A DNA stretch of 64,000 bases from Ancylobacter tetraedralis (GTDB taxonomy: Bacteria; Pseudomonadota; Alphaproteobacteria; Rhizobiales; Xanthobacteraceae), in NCBI RefSeq assembly GCF_014195655.1, contig NZ_JACICD010000001.1:658682-722681 (forward strand). Direction: 5' to 3'. Every line of letters starts with the position of its first letter. Within the stretch, counting starts at the first letter, position 1. Below, piece after piece: positions 1 to 8,106 of the stretch. The notes beneath the pieces were generated by a model. The model saw nothing but the letters and a program-made list of their open reading frames with translations. It was not told where the DNA came from and searched no databases. The position numbers were made by a program, and so were the translations under genes.

Positions 1-339
1 CTTTCCGGCGGCCAGAAGCAGCGCGTCGCGCTGGCGCGGGCGTTGATCAGCGGCCCGCAGATTTTGGCGCTGGACGAACCCTTGGGCGCGCTTGATGCGC
101 TCACCCGCATCGAGATGCAGCGCCTCGTCGAGCGTATCTGGCGCGAGCAGGGCTTTACCACCGTTCTGGTGACCCATGATGTGTCCGAAGCCGTGGCGCT
201 CGCCGACCGCATCATCCTGATCGATGACGGCCGCATCGCGCTGGACCTCGACGTGCCGCTGCCACGTCCGCGTCGACGCGGCAACGCCGACAGCGCGCGG
301 CTCGAAGGCCTCATTCTGGAGCGACTGCTGGGCTCATAG
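1..339 (+). CDS. ABC transporter ATP-binding protein, SsuB/TauB-like, C-terminal part
   Basis: The gene enters from outside the window and only its last 112 residues are present. They begin at the ABC signature LSGGQKQR, followed by the Walker B stretch [12 protein letters not shown] and the H-loop [11 protein letters not shown]. This is the cytoplasmic ATPase of an aliphatic sulfonate/taurine-type importer. The next gene, 55 bp downstream, encodes the matching periplasmic binding protein, so the two probably belong to one transport operon whose permease lies upstream. The Walker A region is outside the window. The substrate is inferred only from the neighbour. Confidence 0.9.
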   Translation, partial: LSGGQKQRVALARALISGPQILALDEPLGALDALTRIEMQRLVERIWREQGFTTVLVTHDVSEAVALADRIILIDDGRIALDLDVPLPRPRRRGNADSARLEGLILERLLGS

Positions 340-394
340 GGCGGCGGGCTCCTTATCCTTCCAATTTTAACGTTGCAAAGAAGGACGACTTACC

Positions 395-1345
395 ATGACG
401 TCGATCACGCGCCGCACCGCGCTTGCCGGGGCCGCAGGTCTCGCCCTCGCCCTCGGCTCGCGCGCGGGCTTCGCCGCCGAGACGCAAGTGCGCGTCGGCT
501 ACCAGAAATACGGCACGCTGGTGCTGCTCAAGGGCCGCGGCATTCTGGAGAAGAAGCTGGAGCCGCTGGGCGTGACAGTGAAGTGGGCGGAGTTTGCCGC
601 CGGGCCGCAAATGCTGGAAGCGCTGAACGCCGGCGCCATCGATATCGGCCAGACCGGCGAAGCGCCGCCGATCTTCGCGCAGGCCGCGAGCGACAATCTG
701 CTCTACCTCGCCAACGAGCCGCCGGCGCCCAAGGGCGAGGCGATCCTTGTGCCCAAGGACAGCGCGATCAAGTCGGTGGCGGAGCTCAAGGGCAAGACGG
801 TCGGCCTCAACAAGGGCTCCAACGTCCACTTCCTGCTGGTCAAGGCGCTGGAAAAGGCGGGTCTCGCCTATACCGACATCACGACCAAATTCCTGCCGCC
901 AGCCGATGCCCGCGCCGCTTTCGAGAAGGGCGCGCTCGATGCTTGGGCGATCTGGGACCCGTTCCAGGCTTCGGCCGAGCTGGCGATCGGCGCGCGCGTA
1001 CTGACGACGGCTGAGGGCATCGTGCCGAACTACCAGTTCTATCTCGGCTCGCGGAAGTTTGCCGACGCCAACCCGGCAGTGATTGACGCGTTGATCGCAT
1101 CGATCCGCGAGACGGACGAGTGGATCCAGAAAGACCCGGCGGCGGCGGTCGCCGAACTGGCGCCGATCACCGGCATCCCGGCGCCCATTCTGAGCGTCGC
1201 TGTCGGACGGCAAAGCTTCGGCGTTGCAGCGCTCACCCCGAAGGTTATCGCGGACCAGCAGTTAGTCGCCGATACCTTCTTCGGGCTCGGGCTTCTGCCG
1301 AAGAAGATCGTGGTGGCCGATGCCGTGAGGAAGGGCGCGTCCTGA
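395..1345 (+). CDS. ssuA: Aliphatic sulfonate ABC transporter substrate-binding protein (SsuA-like)
   Basis: A 316-residue periplasmic binding protein of the SsuA/NMT1 type that would deliver alkanesulfonates to an SsuBC importer. The N-terminus has a twin-arginine-like leader (ITRRTALAG, then an alanine-rich hydrophobic stretch) with probable cleavage after residue 28 (GFAAE). The mature start RVGYQKYGTLVLLKGRG and the later motifs VGLNKGSNVHFLLVKALEKAG and AWAIWDPF are typical of sulfonate-binding proteins. It follows an SsuB-like ATPase on the same strand. A second, complete ssu set lies at 30111-34007, so the region carries two sulfonate uptake systems. The exact sulfonate cannot be read from sequence. 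Confidence 0.88.
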   Translation: MTSITRRTALAGAAGLALALGSRAGFAAETQVRVGYQKYGTLVLLKGRGILEKKLEPLGVTVKWAEFAAGPQMLEALNAGAIDIGQTGEAPPIFAQAASDNLLYLANEPPAPKGEAILVPKDSAIKSVAELKGKTVGLNKGSNVHFLLVKALEKAGLAYTDITTKFLPPADARAAFEKGALDAWAIWDPFQASAELAIGARVLTTAEGIVPNYQFYLGSRKFADANPAVIDALIASIRETDEWIQKDPAAAVAELAPITGIPAPILSVAVGRQSFGVAALTPKVIADQQLVADTFFGLGLLPKKIVVADAVRKGAS

Positions 1346-1356
1346 CGTGAAGCCTC

Positions 1357-1382
1357 GGGCCGGCCTCACAGTGGGCCGGCCC
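1357..1382 (+). terminator. GC-rich hairpin after ssuA, possible terminator
   Basis: A perfect 9-bp inverted repeat (GGGCCGGCC at 1357-1365 and GGCCGGCCC at 1374-1382, 8-base loop) begins 12 bases after the ssuA stop codon. There is no T-run after it, so it is a weak candidate for an intrinsic terminator. It could instead stabilise the mRNA end. Confidence 0.45.
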
Positions 1383-1429
1383 TGCCTCGCTGAACGCAAA
1401 CGATAATATACTAATTTTATATAAATATA

Positions 1430-1457
1430 TTGACCGTCATATTACGTTGCGTAATTA
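1430..1457 (+). promoter_or_regulatory. Sigma-70-like promoter with an embedded operator palindrome
   Basis: TTGACC (1430-1435) and TAATTA (1452-1457) sit 16 bases apart in an AT-rich stretch upstream of the rhodanese gene and resemble -35 and -10 boxes. Between them, overlapping the -10, is a perfect dyad ATTACG-TTG-CGTAAT (1441-1455). A repressor bound there would block polymerase. The layout resembles that of ArsR-family (BigR/SqrR-type) sulfide-responsive repressors, but no such gene is adjacent, so the identity of the regulator is inference. Confidence 0.55.
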
Positions 1458-1511
1458 TCAGCCTCAGAGCTTTGAGATCCCAACAGAGTCAAGCAATCTG
1501 AGGAGTATACC

Positions 1512-2444
1512 ATGTCGAACCTCCGTCTGGCGGGTGGATTGCTCGTTGGCGTCCTGCTGACTGCAATAGTGTCCCCTGTCAGCGCTCAGCAGGGACCGCT
1601 GGTTGATGCCGAATGGCTCTCCAAAAACTTGGAAAACCCGAAAGTCCGGGTATTCGAGGTGAGCGTCGATCCCGGAGTCTATGAGCACGGCCATGTGCCG
1701 GGCGCGGTCAACATCAGCTGGCACACCGATCTGGTCGATCCCGTGAAACGCGACATCGTCAGCCCGGCCAAGTTCGAGGAGCTGCTTGAAAAGGCCGGCG
1801 TGACCAAGGACACCACGATCGTCCTCTATGGCGACAACAACAACTGGTTCGCCGCCTGGGGTGCGTGGGTGTTCAACCAGTACGGTCTCGGCGACCAGGT
1901 GAAGCTGCTCGATGGCGGGCGCAAGCTGTGGGAGAAGCAGGCGTTGCCGCTCGATACCAAGGCACCGTCCTATGCCAAGTCCGACCTGACATTGCTGCCA
2001 GCAAAGCCGGAGTTGCGCGCCCGTCTCGCCAATGTGCTCGAGGTGGTCGAGGCTAAGAAGGACGCGGTGATCGTCGATATCCGGTCCGGTGACGAGTTCT
2101 CCGGCAAGCTGTTCGCCCCGGAAGGCTCCAAGGAACTGTCGATCCGTGCCGGCCACGTGCCGGGCGCGAAGAATGTGCCCTGGTCGAAGGCGGTCGATGC
2201 CGAGACCGGCAAGTTCAGGTCGAAGGAAGAGCTCAAGAAGCTTTATGCCGATGCCGGCGTCGACGGCTCCAAGCCGATCATCGTCTATTGCCGCATCGGC
2301 GAGCGCTCCAGCCACACCTGGTACGTGCTGTCGCGCATCCTCGGCTACGACGTGCGCAACTATGACGGCTCCTGGACCGAGTACGGCAATTCGGTCGGCG
2401 TGCCCGTCGTCAATCTTGCCGGCACGGTGTGGCAGGGCAAGTAG
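1512..2444 (+). CDS. Exported two-domain rhodanese (thiosulfate sulfurtransferase-like)
   Basis: A 310-residue sulfurtransferase with a Sec signal peptide (hydrophobic residues 5-24, cleavage near VSA-QQ at 25), so it should act in the periplasm. The N-terminal rhodanese domain (about 30-150) is non-catalytic: the active-site position reads VLYGDNNNW, without cysteine. The C-terminal domain (about 170-305) has the catalytic loop CRIGERS with Cys260. A Shine-Dalgarno-like GAGGAG lies just before the ATG. It would move sulfane sulfur from thiosulfate or a polysulfide to an acceptor. The downstream YeeE/YedE permease makes a periplasmic sulfur-capture plus import pair likely. A regulated-looking promoter precedes it. 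Confidence 0.92.
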   Translation: MSNLRLAGGLLVGVLLTAIVSPVSAQQGPLVDAEWLSKNLENPKVRVFEVSVDPGVYEHGHVPGAVNISWHTDLVDPVKRDIVSPAKFEELLEKAGVTKDTTIVLYGDNNNWFAAWGAWVFNQYGLGDQVKLLDGGRKLWEKQALPLDTKAPSYAKSDLTLLPAKPELRARLANVLEVVEAKKDAVIVDIRSGDEFSGKLFAPEGSKELSIRAGHVPGAKNVPWSKAVDAETGKFRSKEELKKLYADAGVDGSKPIIVYCRIGERSSHTWYVLSRILGYDVRNYDGSWTEYGNSVGVPVVNLAGTVWQGK

Positions 2445-2490
2445 ACGATCTCGCTTGACGTTTCCCTCCAGGCTGCGGCGCGGGGCCTGT

Positions 2491-2518
2491 GCCGCCGCGC
2501 CGTTTCTTATGCGGCGGC
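2491..2518 (+). repeat. Hairpin between rhodanese gene and YeeE gene
   Basis: GCCGCCGC (2491-2498) and GCGGCGGC (2511-2518) form a perfect 8-bp stem with a 12-base loop ending three bases before the chosen ATG of the YeeE gene. In RNA it would cover the region expected to hold the ribosome-binding site. It may attenuate or terminate between the two genes. Confidence 0.4.
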
Positions 2519-2521
2519 TTG

Positions 2522-3712
2522 ATGCGTATTCTCCCCGTGTTCATTTCCCTTGCCGTCGCGGCGACCATCGTCGCGAGCGTGCTGCACCTGTCTTCGGGCG
2601 ACGGCGAAGGGCGATCCCTCGGGCTTTCGCTGGCGCTTGGCGCGCTGTTCGGGGTGGTGTTGCAGCGCTCGCGGTTCTGCTTTTTCTGTCACACGCGTGA
2701 TCTGGTCGACGACGGCGATCCACGGGGCGTGCTGGCGATATTAGTCGCGCTGGCGGTCGGTGCGGCTGGCTATCTCGTAGTGATCGGCGCCTGGCTGCCG
2801 GTGCCGTCGCCCGAGCGCCTGCCGCCCGACGCCCATATCGGTCCGGTTAGCCTTGTGCTTGCCGGCGCCGCCCTGCTGTTCGGCTTCGGCATGGCGCTGT
2901 CGGGTTCGTGCATCTCCGCGCATCTTTATCGGCTCGGTGAAGGATCGCCGACCGCACCCTTCGCCCTGTTGGGGGCGGGGGCGGGGTTCGTGCTCGGCTT
3001 CCTCACCTGGAACCCGCTCTACATGGCGGCGATCTCCGAGGCGCCGATGATCTGGCTGCCGCATTATCTAGGCTATGCCGGCACGCTTGGAGCGACCTTA
3101 GCTATGCTCGCGTTGCTGGGCGGGATCGCCCTGTGGCGCGCGCGGCCCGGCAGAGTTGTCGAAGCGCGGGCCTCTGGCATCGACCTTTCCGGCCTGGCGC
3201 GTGCCATCTTTATCGCGCGCTGGCCGGCGGCGATCGGCGGTGCGGCCGTCGGTGTGCTGTCAGCCGCAAGCTATTTGCGGGTCGGTCCTCTCGGGGTGAC
3301 GGCGGAGATCGGCAGCCTCGCGCGCAGCGGCGCCGGGGCGCTCGGCGTGCTGCCGGACACGCTTCACGGCCTTGACAGCTTTCGCGGCTGTGCAACGGCG
3401 GTCAAGGCGGCTCTGCTGTCCGAGAACGGGCTCTTCATCGGTGGCCTCGTCGCCGCCAGTTTGGCCGCGGCTTTAGCTGCAGGCCAGTTCACGCCGCGCT
3501 GGCCGTCAGCACGCGATGTGTTCAGCGGACTTGTCGGAGGGACTTTGATGGGGTGGGGCGCCATGACGGCGCTGGGATGCACGGTGGGCGTGCTGCTCTC
3601 CGGCATTCACGCCGGTGCCCTTTCCGGATGGGTGTTTCTTGCCGCCTGCCTCGTCGGGACGCTGCTCGGGCTGCCTATCCGTCGCGCGCTGATGACGGTT
3701 CACAGCCGATAG
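2522..3712 (+). CDS. YeeE/YedE family inner-membrane sulfur transporter
   Basis: A hydrophobic protein of 396 residues with two homologous halves, as in YeeE/YedE (thiosulfate/sulfur-compound importers). Conserved cysteine motifs are visible: RSRFCFFCHTRD (Cys53 and Cys56), GSCISAHLYRLGEGS, FRGCATAVKAALLSENGLF, and ALGCTVGVLLSGIHAGALSGW near the C-terminus. I chose the ATG at 2522. An in-frame GTG at 2489 would add 11 residues that include the loop of a hairpin and look non-coding. With the exported rhodanese upstream it probably forms a sulfur-scavenging operon. The exact substrate (thiosulfate, sulfane sulfur or selenium) is not decided by sequence. Confidence 0.88.
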   Translation: MRILPVFISLAVAATIVASVLHLSSGDGEGRSLGLSLALGALFGVVLQRSRFCFFCHTRDLVDDGDPRGVLAILVALAVGAAGYLVVIGAWLPVPSPERLPPDAHIGPVSLVLAGAALLFGFGMALSGSCISAHLYRLGEGSPTAPFALLGAGAGFVLGFLTWNPLYMAAISEAPMIWLPHYLGYAGTLGATLAMLALLGGIALWRARPGRVVEARASGIDLSGLARAIFIARWPAAIGGAAVGVLSAASYLRVGPLGVTAEIGSLARSGAGALGVLPDTLHGLDSFRGCATAVKAALLSENGLFIGGLVAASLAAALAAGQFTPRWPSARDVFSGLVGGTLMGWGAMTALGCTVGVLLSGIHAGALSGWVFLAACLVGTLLGLPIRRALMTVHSR

Positions 3713-4146
3713 CTCTCGATAAGCGGGGCCCAATCATCACCCGCCCCGACTAGCGAGCGATAGCCGCCGCGCCATGACAGCAACGGATCACCCTGGGGGA
3801 TGGTTCGTGCAGCCCGGATGCGGCCGATCAGGAGCACATGGCTGTCGCGCTCGATGACGTTCTCCACCGCGCGGTCGAAGCCGTCATGGCGTCCACCAGG
3901 ATGGGGACGTTGTCGTCAAGCGGGGTCCACTGCTGGTCGTTGGAGGGGTCGCACCCGAACCGCAACCAGCAGCGCCGGCACCTCGCCGGGGAGGGTGGAA
4001 ACGGTCCCGAGCGTGGCCCAGCACTCGTCACCCACGCCCGTTGTCGCGATGGCGACACTACCAACCACTTGCTTGAGCGCGGTGCGACAGGAATCGTCTA
4101 CCGGCGGGGCCGCCAATTCGGGCCGCCTGAAAGCAAGAGTCATCAC
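3700..4146 (-). pseudogene. Degraded flavin reductase (DIM6/NTAB-type FMN reductase)
   Basis: Pieces of one flavin reductase can be read in different minus-strand frames. The N-terminal part (from 4146) reads CRTALKQVVGSVAIATTG and TVSTLPGEVPALLV. A middle piece reads LDDNVPILVDA. The C-terminal part reads FDRAVENVIERDSHVLLIGRI and ends PLLSWRGGYRSLV...ESYRL at a stop at 3700-3702. At least two frame changes and a missing central stretch (the usual substrate-loop region) show it is non-functional. Its 3' end overlaps the end of the YeeE gene and its GTG/ATG start overlaps the stop of the next pseudogene. Such enzymes supply FMNH2 to SsuD-like monooxygenases. Confidence 0.75.
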
Positions 4147-4640
4147 TCATTCCTACCTGTGGTTCGGCTATGGGCCTGGGGGATGGCGCTACCGGGCGGA
4201 ACGTCATGTGTCAGCCAGACATTGCCGCCGATGCTCGAGCCTCGCCCGATGGTGACGCGGCCGAGCACGGTGGCGCCAGCATAGATGACGATGTCGGTCT
4301 CGCTGATAGGATGGCGCCGGTTGCCCTTGATCAACGCGCCTTGGGCATCGGACGGCAAGCTGCGGGCGCCGAGCGTCACCGCCTGATACAGTCGTACCCG
4401 CTCGCCGATTACCGTGGTCTCGCCGATGAACACCCCGGTGCCGTGATCGATGAAGAAGCTGCCGCCGATCTGCGCCCCAGGGTGGATGTCGATGCCGGTC
4501 CGCGAGTGGGCGATATCGGTGATCAGCCGTGCAAGGAAGGTCGCGCCCAACTGCTGCAGCGCATGGGATATGCGGTCATGAATGACCGCCGTCAGGCCGG
4601 GGTAGACAAGAAGTATCTCGGAGTGGCCCGTGCGAACCTA
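4143..4640 (-). pseudogene. Truncated serine O-acetyltransferase (EpsC/CysE type)
   Basis: The C-terminal half of a serine acetyltransferase, the first step of cysteine synthesis. Reading from about 4640 the frame gives EILLVYPGLTAVIHDRISHAL, then the left-handed beta-helix repeats: TGIDIHPGAQIGGSFFIDHG, VFIGETTVIGERVRLYQAVT and RVTIGRGSSIGGNVWLTHDV. About 150 N-terminal residues normal for EpsC are absent and the frame is closed upstream by TAA TAG. A 135-residue product starting at 4550 is possible but would lack the serine-binding N-terminal region. Overlap with the flavin reductase remnant suggests a former sulfur-assimilation operon. Confidence 0.78.
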
Positions 4641-5222
4641 TTAGAACCTGAAAACTCCGCGCGTCGATCTTTCTGCCGCCGCAGGGCTGAAAGTTCTGAA
4701 AGTGGTTGCGCTGAGCCAATAGGGGCAGACCGCTAAGTCGAGACGAAGAGCCCGCCGGCCGCGTGAAGCCACCGGCCTCGTCCTGATCGAGCCGGCAGGA
4801 TCGCGGGCGGCAGCAGAACGTGCCAGGCAGCCGCGCCTCTCCCTGGAACTTCGACATAGCTGATCTTATCGTCAGGTGCACAGGCACCGGAGCGCTGGAC
4901 ATCGAGAATGGCCGCCTAGCGGCTGGACAGCGCCGCACACACCGTGGGTGGCTTATGCGACGCTGACGATGCTCTTTCGGACGCTTTCACGTAAGTGAAA
5001 TGCACGAAATACGTCGATTCTGCAGAGAGATATACGTATTAAACAAACACACTCTCGACAAAATTGGCAACAGATCAGTCGTTACATGAGTCGAGCCTCA
5101 CCGAATTGCATCGGAGCTCAACTGAAAAGCACGCCGCACCGAAGTATAATGAGCAAATAATTTTACTGTAATTAGGCTATTTACATAAATATTCGCGAAG
5201 TCATGCATTTTTTTTGGTCGCC
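4641..5222. other. Intergenic stretch with no supported gene; one short palindrome
   Basis: No open frame here resembles a protein family. It lies upstream of the broken acetyltransferase and downstream of tctA. The only clear structure is the perfect dyad TTTCAC-GTAA-GTGAAA at 4985-5000, possibly an old operator of the decayed minus-strand genes. The part from about 5000 to 5220 is much more AT-rich than its surroundings, with a run of eight or so T at about 5207-5214. Confidence 0.5.
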
Positions 5223-6725
5223 CTATTCCGCGAAGACCTTCTCGCGATTGACCCTTACCGTGGGCAGGATGATGACGATCAGCAGGGCTGCCGCGGCGAT
5301 GAGCAGCACCACGCTGATCGGCTCGCGCACGAACACGGTGGGATCCCCGCGAGAGAGCGTCAGCGCGCGGCGCAGGTTCTCCTCCATCATCGGACCGAGG
5401 ATGAAGCCGAGCAGCAGCGGTGCCGGCTCGAAGCGCAGCGCCACCAGCACGAAGCCCAGGAGCCCGAACACCGCCGCCGCGATCAGGTCGACGGAACTGT
5501 TCGAGACGCTGTAGATGCCGATGCAGCTGAACAGGATGATGGCCGGGTACAGCAGCCGGTAGGGGATGCGCAGCAGCTTCACCCACAGGCCGACCAGCGG
5601 CATGTTGAGCACCAGCAGCATCGCGTTGCCGATCCACATGCTGGCAACCACCCCCCAGAACAGGTCCGGCTCGGTCCTCATGATCTGCGGACCGGGTGTG
5701 ATGCCGTGGATCATCATCGCCCCGACCATGAGCGCCATCACGGCGTTGGACGGCAGGCCGAGTGTCAGCAGCGGGATGAACGAGGTCTGAGCGGCTGCAT
5801 TGTTGGCCGATTCCGGTCCTGCAACACCTTCGATCGCTCCCTTGCCGAAACGGGAGGGGTCGCGTGCCAGTTTCTTCTCCACCGTATAGGATGCGAAGGC
5901 CGAGAGCGCCGCGCCGCCACCCGGCAGCAGGCCGAGCGCCGAGCCGATGATCGAGCCGCGCAGCGCCGGCCCGGCCGACTGGATGAGATCCTGCCGCGTC
6001 GGCATCACCCTTCCGTGCTCGATTATCGTGCCGCCTTCCTTCTCATGCTGCACGAGGATGCGGATGATTTCCCCGATGCCGAACACCCCCATCGCCAGGG
6101 AGACGAAGTTGATCCCGTCGGACATCTCCGGAATGCCGAAGGTGAACCGCAGGTCGCCCGAATTGATGTCCGTGCCGACGAGGCCGAGCAGCAGGCCGAG
6201 GATCACCATCGTCAGTGCTTTCAGCAACGACCCCTGCGCGAGCACAATCGCGCCGACCAGCCCCAGTGTCATGAGGGAGAAGTAATCGGCGGGTCCGAAG
6301 CGAATAGCGACGCTCGCCAGCGCCGGCGCGAACAGGGCAACGACGAAGGTCGCCACCGTTCCTGCGAAGAAAGACCCGAGCGCGGCAATGGCCAGCGCGG
6401 GCCCGGCGCGGCCCTGGCGCGCCATGGCATGACCATCGAGGCAGGTGATCACCGATGAGGTCTCACCCGGCATGTTCAGCAGGATCGACGTTGTTGAGCC
6501 ACCATACTGCGCGCCATAATAAATGCCCGCCAGCATGATCAGCGCCGTGGTCGGTTCCAGCGAAAAGGTGAAGGGAAGCAGCAGCGCGATGGTGACGAGC
6601 GGGCCTACTCCCGGCAGGACGCCGACGAAGGTGCCCAGCAGGACGCCGAGAAAGCAGTAGGCGAGGTTGATCGGCGTCGCGGCAACGACAAAGCCGTGCA
6701 GGACACCATCCCAGATGCTGATCAT
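5223..6725 (-). CDS. tctA: Tripartite tricarboxylate transporter, large membrane subunit TctA
   Basis: A 500-residue integral membrane protein of the TctA family, the large channel subunit of a secondary transporter for tricarboxylates and related organic acids. Family motifs include GVLPGVGPLVTIALLLPF near the N-terminus, MPGETSSVITCLDGHAMARQG, EGVAGPESANNAAAQTSFIP and LTLGLPSNAVMALMVGAMM. About a dozen transmembrane segments are evident. I chose the ATG at 6725, which overlaps the tctB stop by four bases (ATGA). An upstream in-frame start would run through tctB. It is the last gene of a 13-gene operon and works with tctB and tctC of the same operon. Confidence 0.95.
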   Translation of the reverse strand: MISIWDGVLHGFVVAATPINLAYCFLGVLLGTFVGVLPGVGPLVTIALLLPFTFSLEPTTALIMLAGIYYGAQYGGSTTSILLNMPGETSSVITCLDGHAMARQGRAGPALAIAALGSFFAGTVATFVVALFAPALASVAIRFGPADYFSLMTLGLVGAIVLAQGSLLKALTMVILGLLLGLVGTDINSGDLRFTFGIPEMSDGINFVSLAMGVFGIGEIIRILVQHEKEGGTIIEHGRVMPTRQDLIQSAGPALRGSIIGSALGLLPGGGAALSAFASYTVEKKLARDPSRFGKGAIEGVAGPESANNAAAQTSFIPLLTLGLPSNAVMALMVGAMMIHGITPGPQIMRTEPDLFWGVVASMWIGNAMLLVLNMPLVGLWVKLLRIPYRLLYPAIILFSCIGIYSVSNSSVDLIAAAVFGLLGFVLVALRFEPAPLLLGFILGPMMEENLRRALTLSRGDPTVFVREPISVVLLIAAAALLIVIILPTVRVNREKVFAE

Positions 6726-7183
6726 GGAAACGGCCAAAATTTGAACGGCAAGCCGAGGAGCTTGACGAAGACGACGGACGAGGCGAGCGACACACTGATC
6801 GCCAGTGGCACGACTTCCCGCCACTTTGCGTCGCGACTGCCAAGGGCGGCGACGACCACCGTGATGATGCCGGTGACGACGACGCCCAGCGAGCCGACGA
6901 GCAGGGCAAAAAGGATGACGGAACCCAGCACGAGTGCCAGCGGTCGTGCGCCCGCGCGCCCGTCGATGGGCCGGCCCTCCGGCGCCACCAGCGACCGCAG
7001 GGTGACCAGAAGCCCGAGCACCGCGAGCGCCGCGCCGAGCAGCGTGGGCATGTAGCCGGTTCCCATGCGCGCGGCCGTCCCCATGGGGTAATGCGTGGCG
7101 GCGACATAGGAGACGCCGGCGCCGAGCGCGGCGATCAGCAGCCCACCGACGATCTCGTCGCGATTCCTAGTCGTGGCGGACAT
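6722..7183 (-). CDS. tctB: Tripartite tricarboxylate transporter, small membrane subunit TctB
   Basis: A 153-residue protein with four predicted membrane spans (for example LLIAALGAGVSYVAA, LLGAALAVLGLLVTL and ALVLGSVILFALLVGSLG), the usual size and topology for TctB. Its start at 7183 lies inside the last codons of the preceding dehydrogenase gene and its end overlaps tctA by four bases, so the genes are translationally linked. Sequence conservation in TctB is low; the call rests on topology and on its place between tctC-linked genes and tctA. Confidence 0.88.
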   Translation of the reverse strand: MSATTRNRDEIVGGLLIAALGAGVSYVAATHYPMGTAARMGTGYMPTLLGAALAVLGLLVTLRSLVAPEGRPIDGRAGARPLALVLGSVILFALLVGSLGVVVTGIITVVVAALGSRDAKWREVVPLAISVSLASSVVFVKLLGLPFKFWPFP

Positions 7184-8099
7184 GAAGCAGCGTCTCCTGT
7201 GAGGCGGTGTGACCGAGCGCGGCGTCGAGATGGGCGATGGCAAGCGCCAGCGTGGCCGGCTGCTCGCCGCCCAGACTCCGCTTGAGTCCGAGATCGGCCA
7301 GCCCGGCGAGCCGGGCGGAGACGACGCGGCTGACCACCGGGTCGAGGCCGACCTGAGCGATGGTGTCCGCCGATTGGGCGACCTCCAGCGCGCGCCGGCC
7401 GGCGTGTACCCCATGCGAGCGGAGCAGGAAGTCGATGACGTCGCGCGCGCCCTTGCGCTCGAACATCTCGACGAAACTGTCGATCACCTCGCCGTCGAGC
7501 CCGTAACGGCGCGCCGCGACCAGCGATTCGACCAGCAGCGTCTCCAGCCCCTTGGTCAGCACACTGCGCAGGATCTTCACCGCCGCCGCCTGGCCCGGAC
7601 GGTCGCCGACGACGCGGATGTCGAAACCGAACGGCGCAAGTCGCGCCGCCAGTTCCGACGCCGGACCGCCGGCGGCGAGCAGCGGCACACGGTGCAGCCC
7701 GCTGGCCGGCGCACCCATGATGGCGATGTCGACGAAGGCGCGACCCGTCGCGGTGACGATGCCGGCCACCTCCGCCTTGACCGACGGGCCGAGCGAATTG
7801 ACGTCGGCATAGATGACCGACGGCAACAGCGCGGGGATACTGGCCCGCGCCGCCACGGCCGCGGCATCCTGCGTGACGCTGGAGAGGACGATATCGCGGT
7901 CGCCCAGGATCGAAGGCTCGAACGCCAGTCTCACATCGAGCTCGGCCGCGCGCCGCAGCGCGAGTGCCCGCTCGGTCGGGCCGGGAGGATCGTCATAGGC
8001 GACGATATCGACGCCGCCGCCGTCCAGCAGCCCGCGCGTGAAGCTTGAACCGACCTCGCCGAAACCGATGATGCCGATCTTGAGCGGAGCATGGGTCAT
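7167..8099 (-). CDS. NAD(P)-binding dehydrogenase with DUF1932 domain
   Basis: A 310-residue protein built like 6-phosphogluconate/3-hydroxyisobutyrate dehydrogenases. It has an N-terminal Rossmann fold with KIGIIGFGEVGSSFTRGLL and a central segment with FVDIAIMGAPASGLHRVPLL. The C-terminal all-helical DUF1932 domain begins around AAVKILRSVLTKGLETLLVE, where the lysine takes the position of the family's catalytic Lys. It probably oxidises or reduces a beta-hydroxy acid using NAD(P). It starts 7 bp after the upstream RraA-like gene and its end overlaps tctB. The substrate is unknown; the context suggests a branched hydroxy-acid intermediate. Confidence 0.85.
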   Translation of the reverse strand: MTHAPLKIGIIGFGEVGSSFTRGLLDGGGVDIVAYDDPPGPTERALALRRAAELDVRLAFEPSILGDRDIVLSSVTQDAAAVAARASIPALLPSVIYADVNSLGPSVKAEVAGIVTATGRAFVDIAIMGAPASGLHRVPLLAAGGPASELAARLAPFGFDIRVVGDRPGQAAAVKILRSVLTKGLETLLVESLVAARRYGLDGEVIDSFVEMFERKGARDVIDFLLRSHGVHAGRRALEVAQSADTIAQVGLDPVVSRVVSARLAGLADLGLKRSLGGEQPATLALAIAHLDAALGHTASQETLLHVRHD

Positions 8100-8106
8100 C
8101 ACGCGG

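Noticed and set aside
4576-4938. A 120-codon minus-strand frame as the missing N-terminal half of EpsC
   Set aside because: Its sequence has no convincing resemblance to the EpsC N-terminal domain. A short DARSF-like stretch is too weak to claim.
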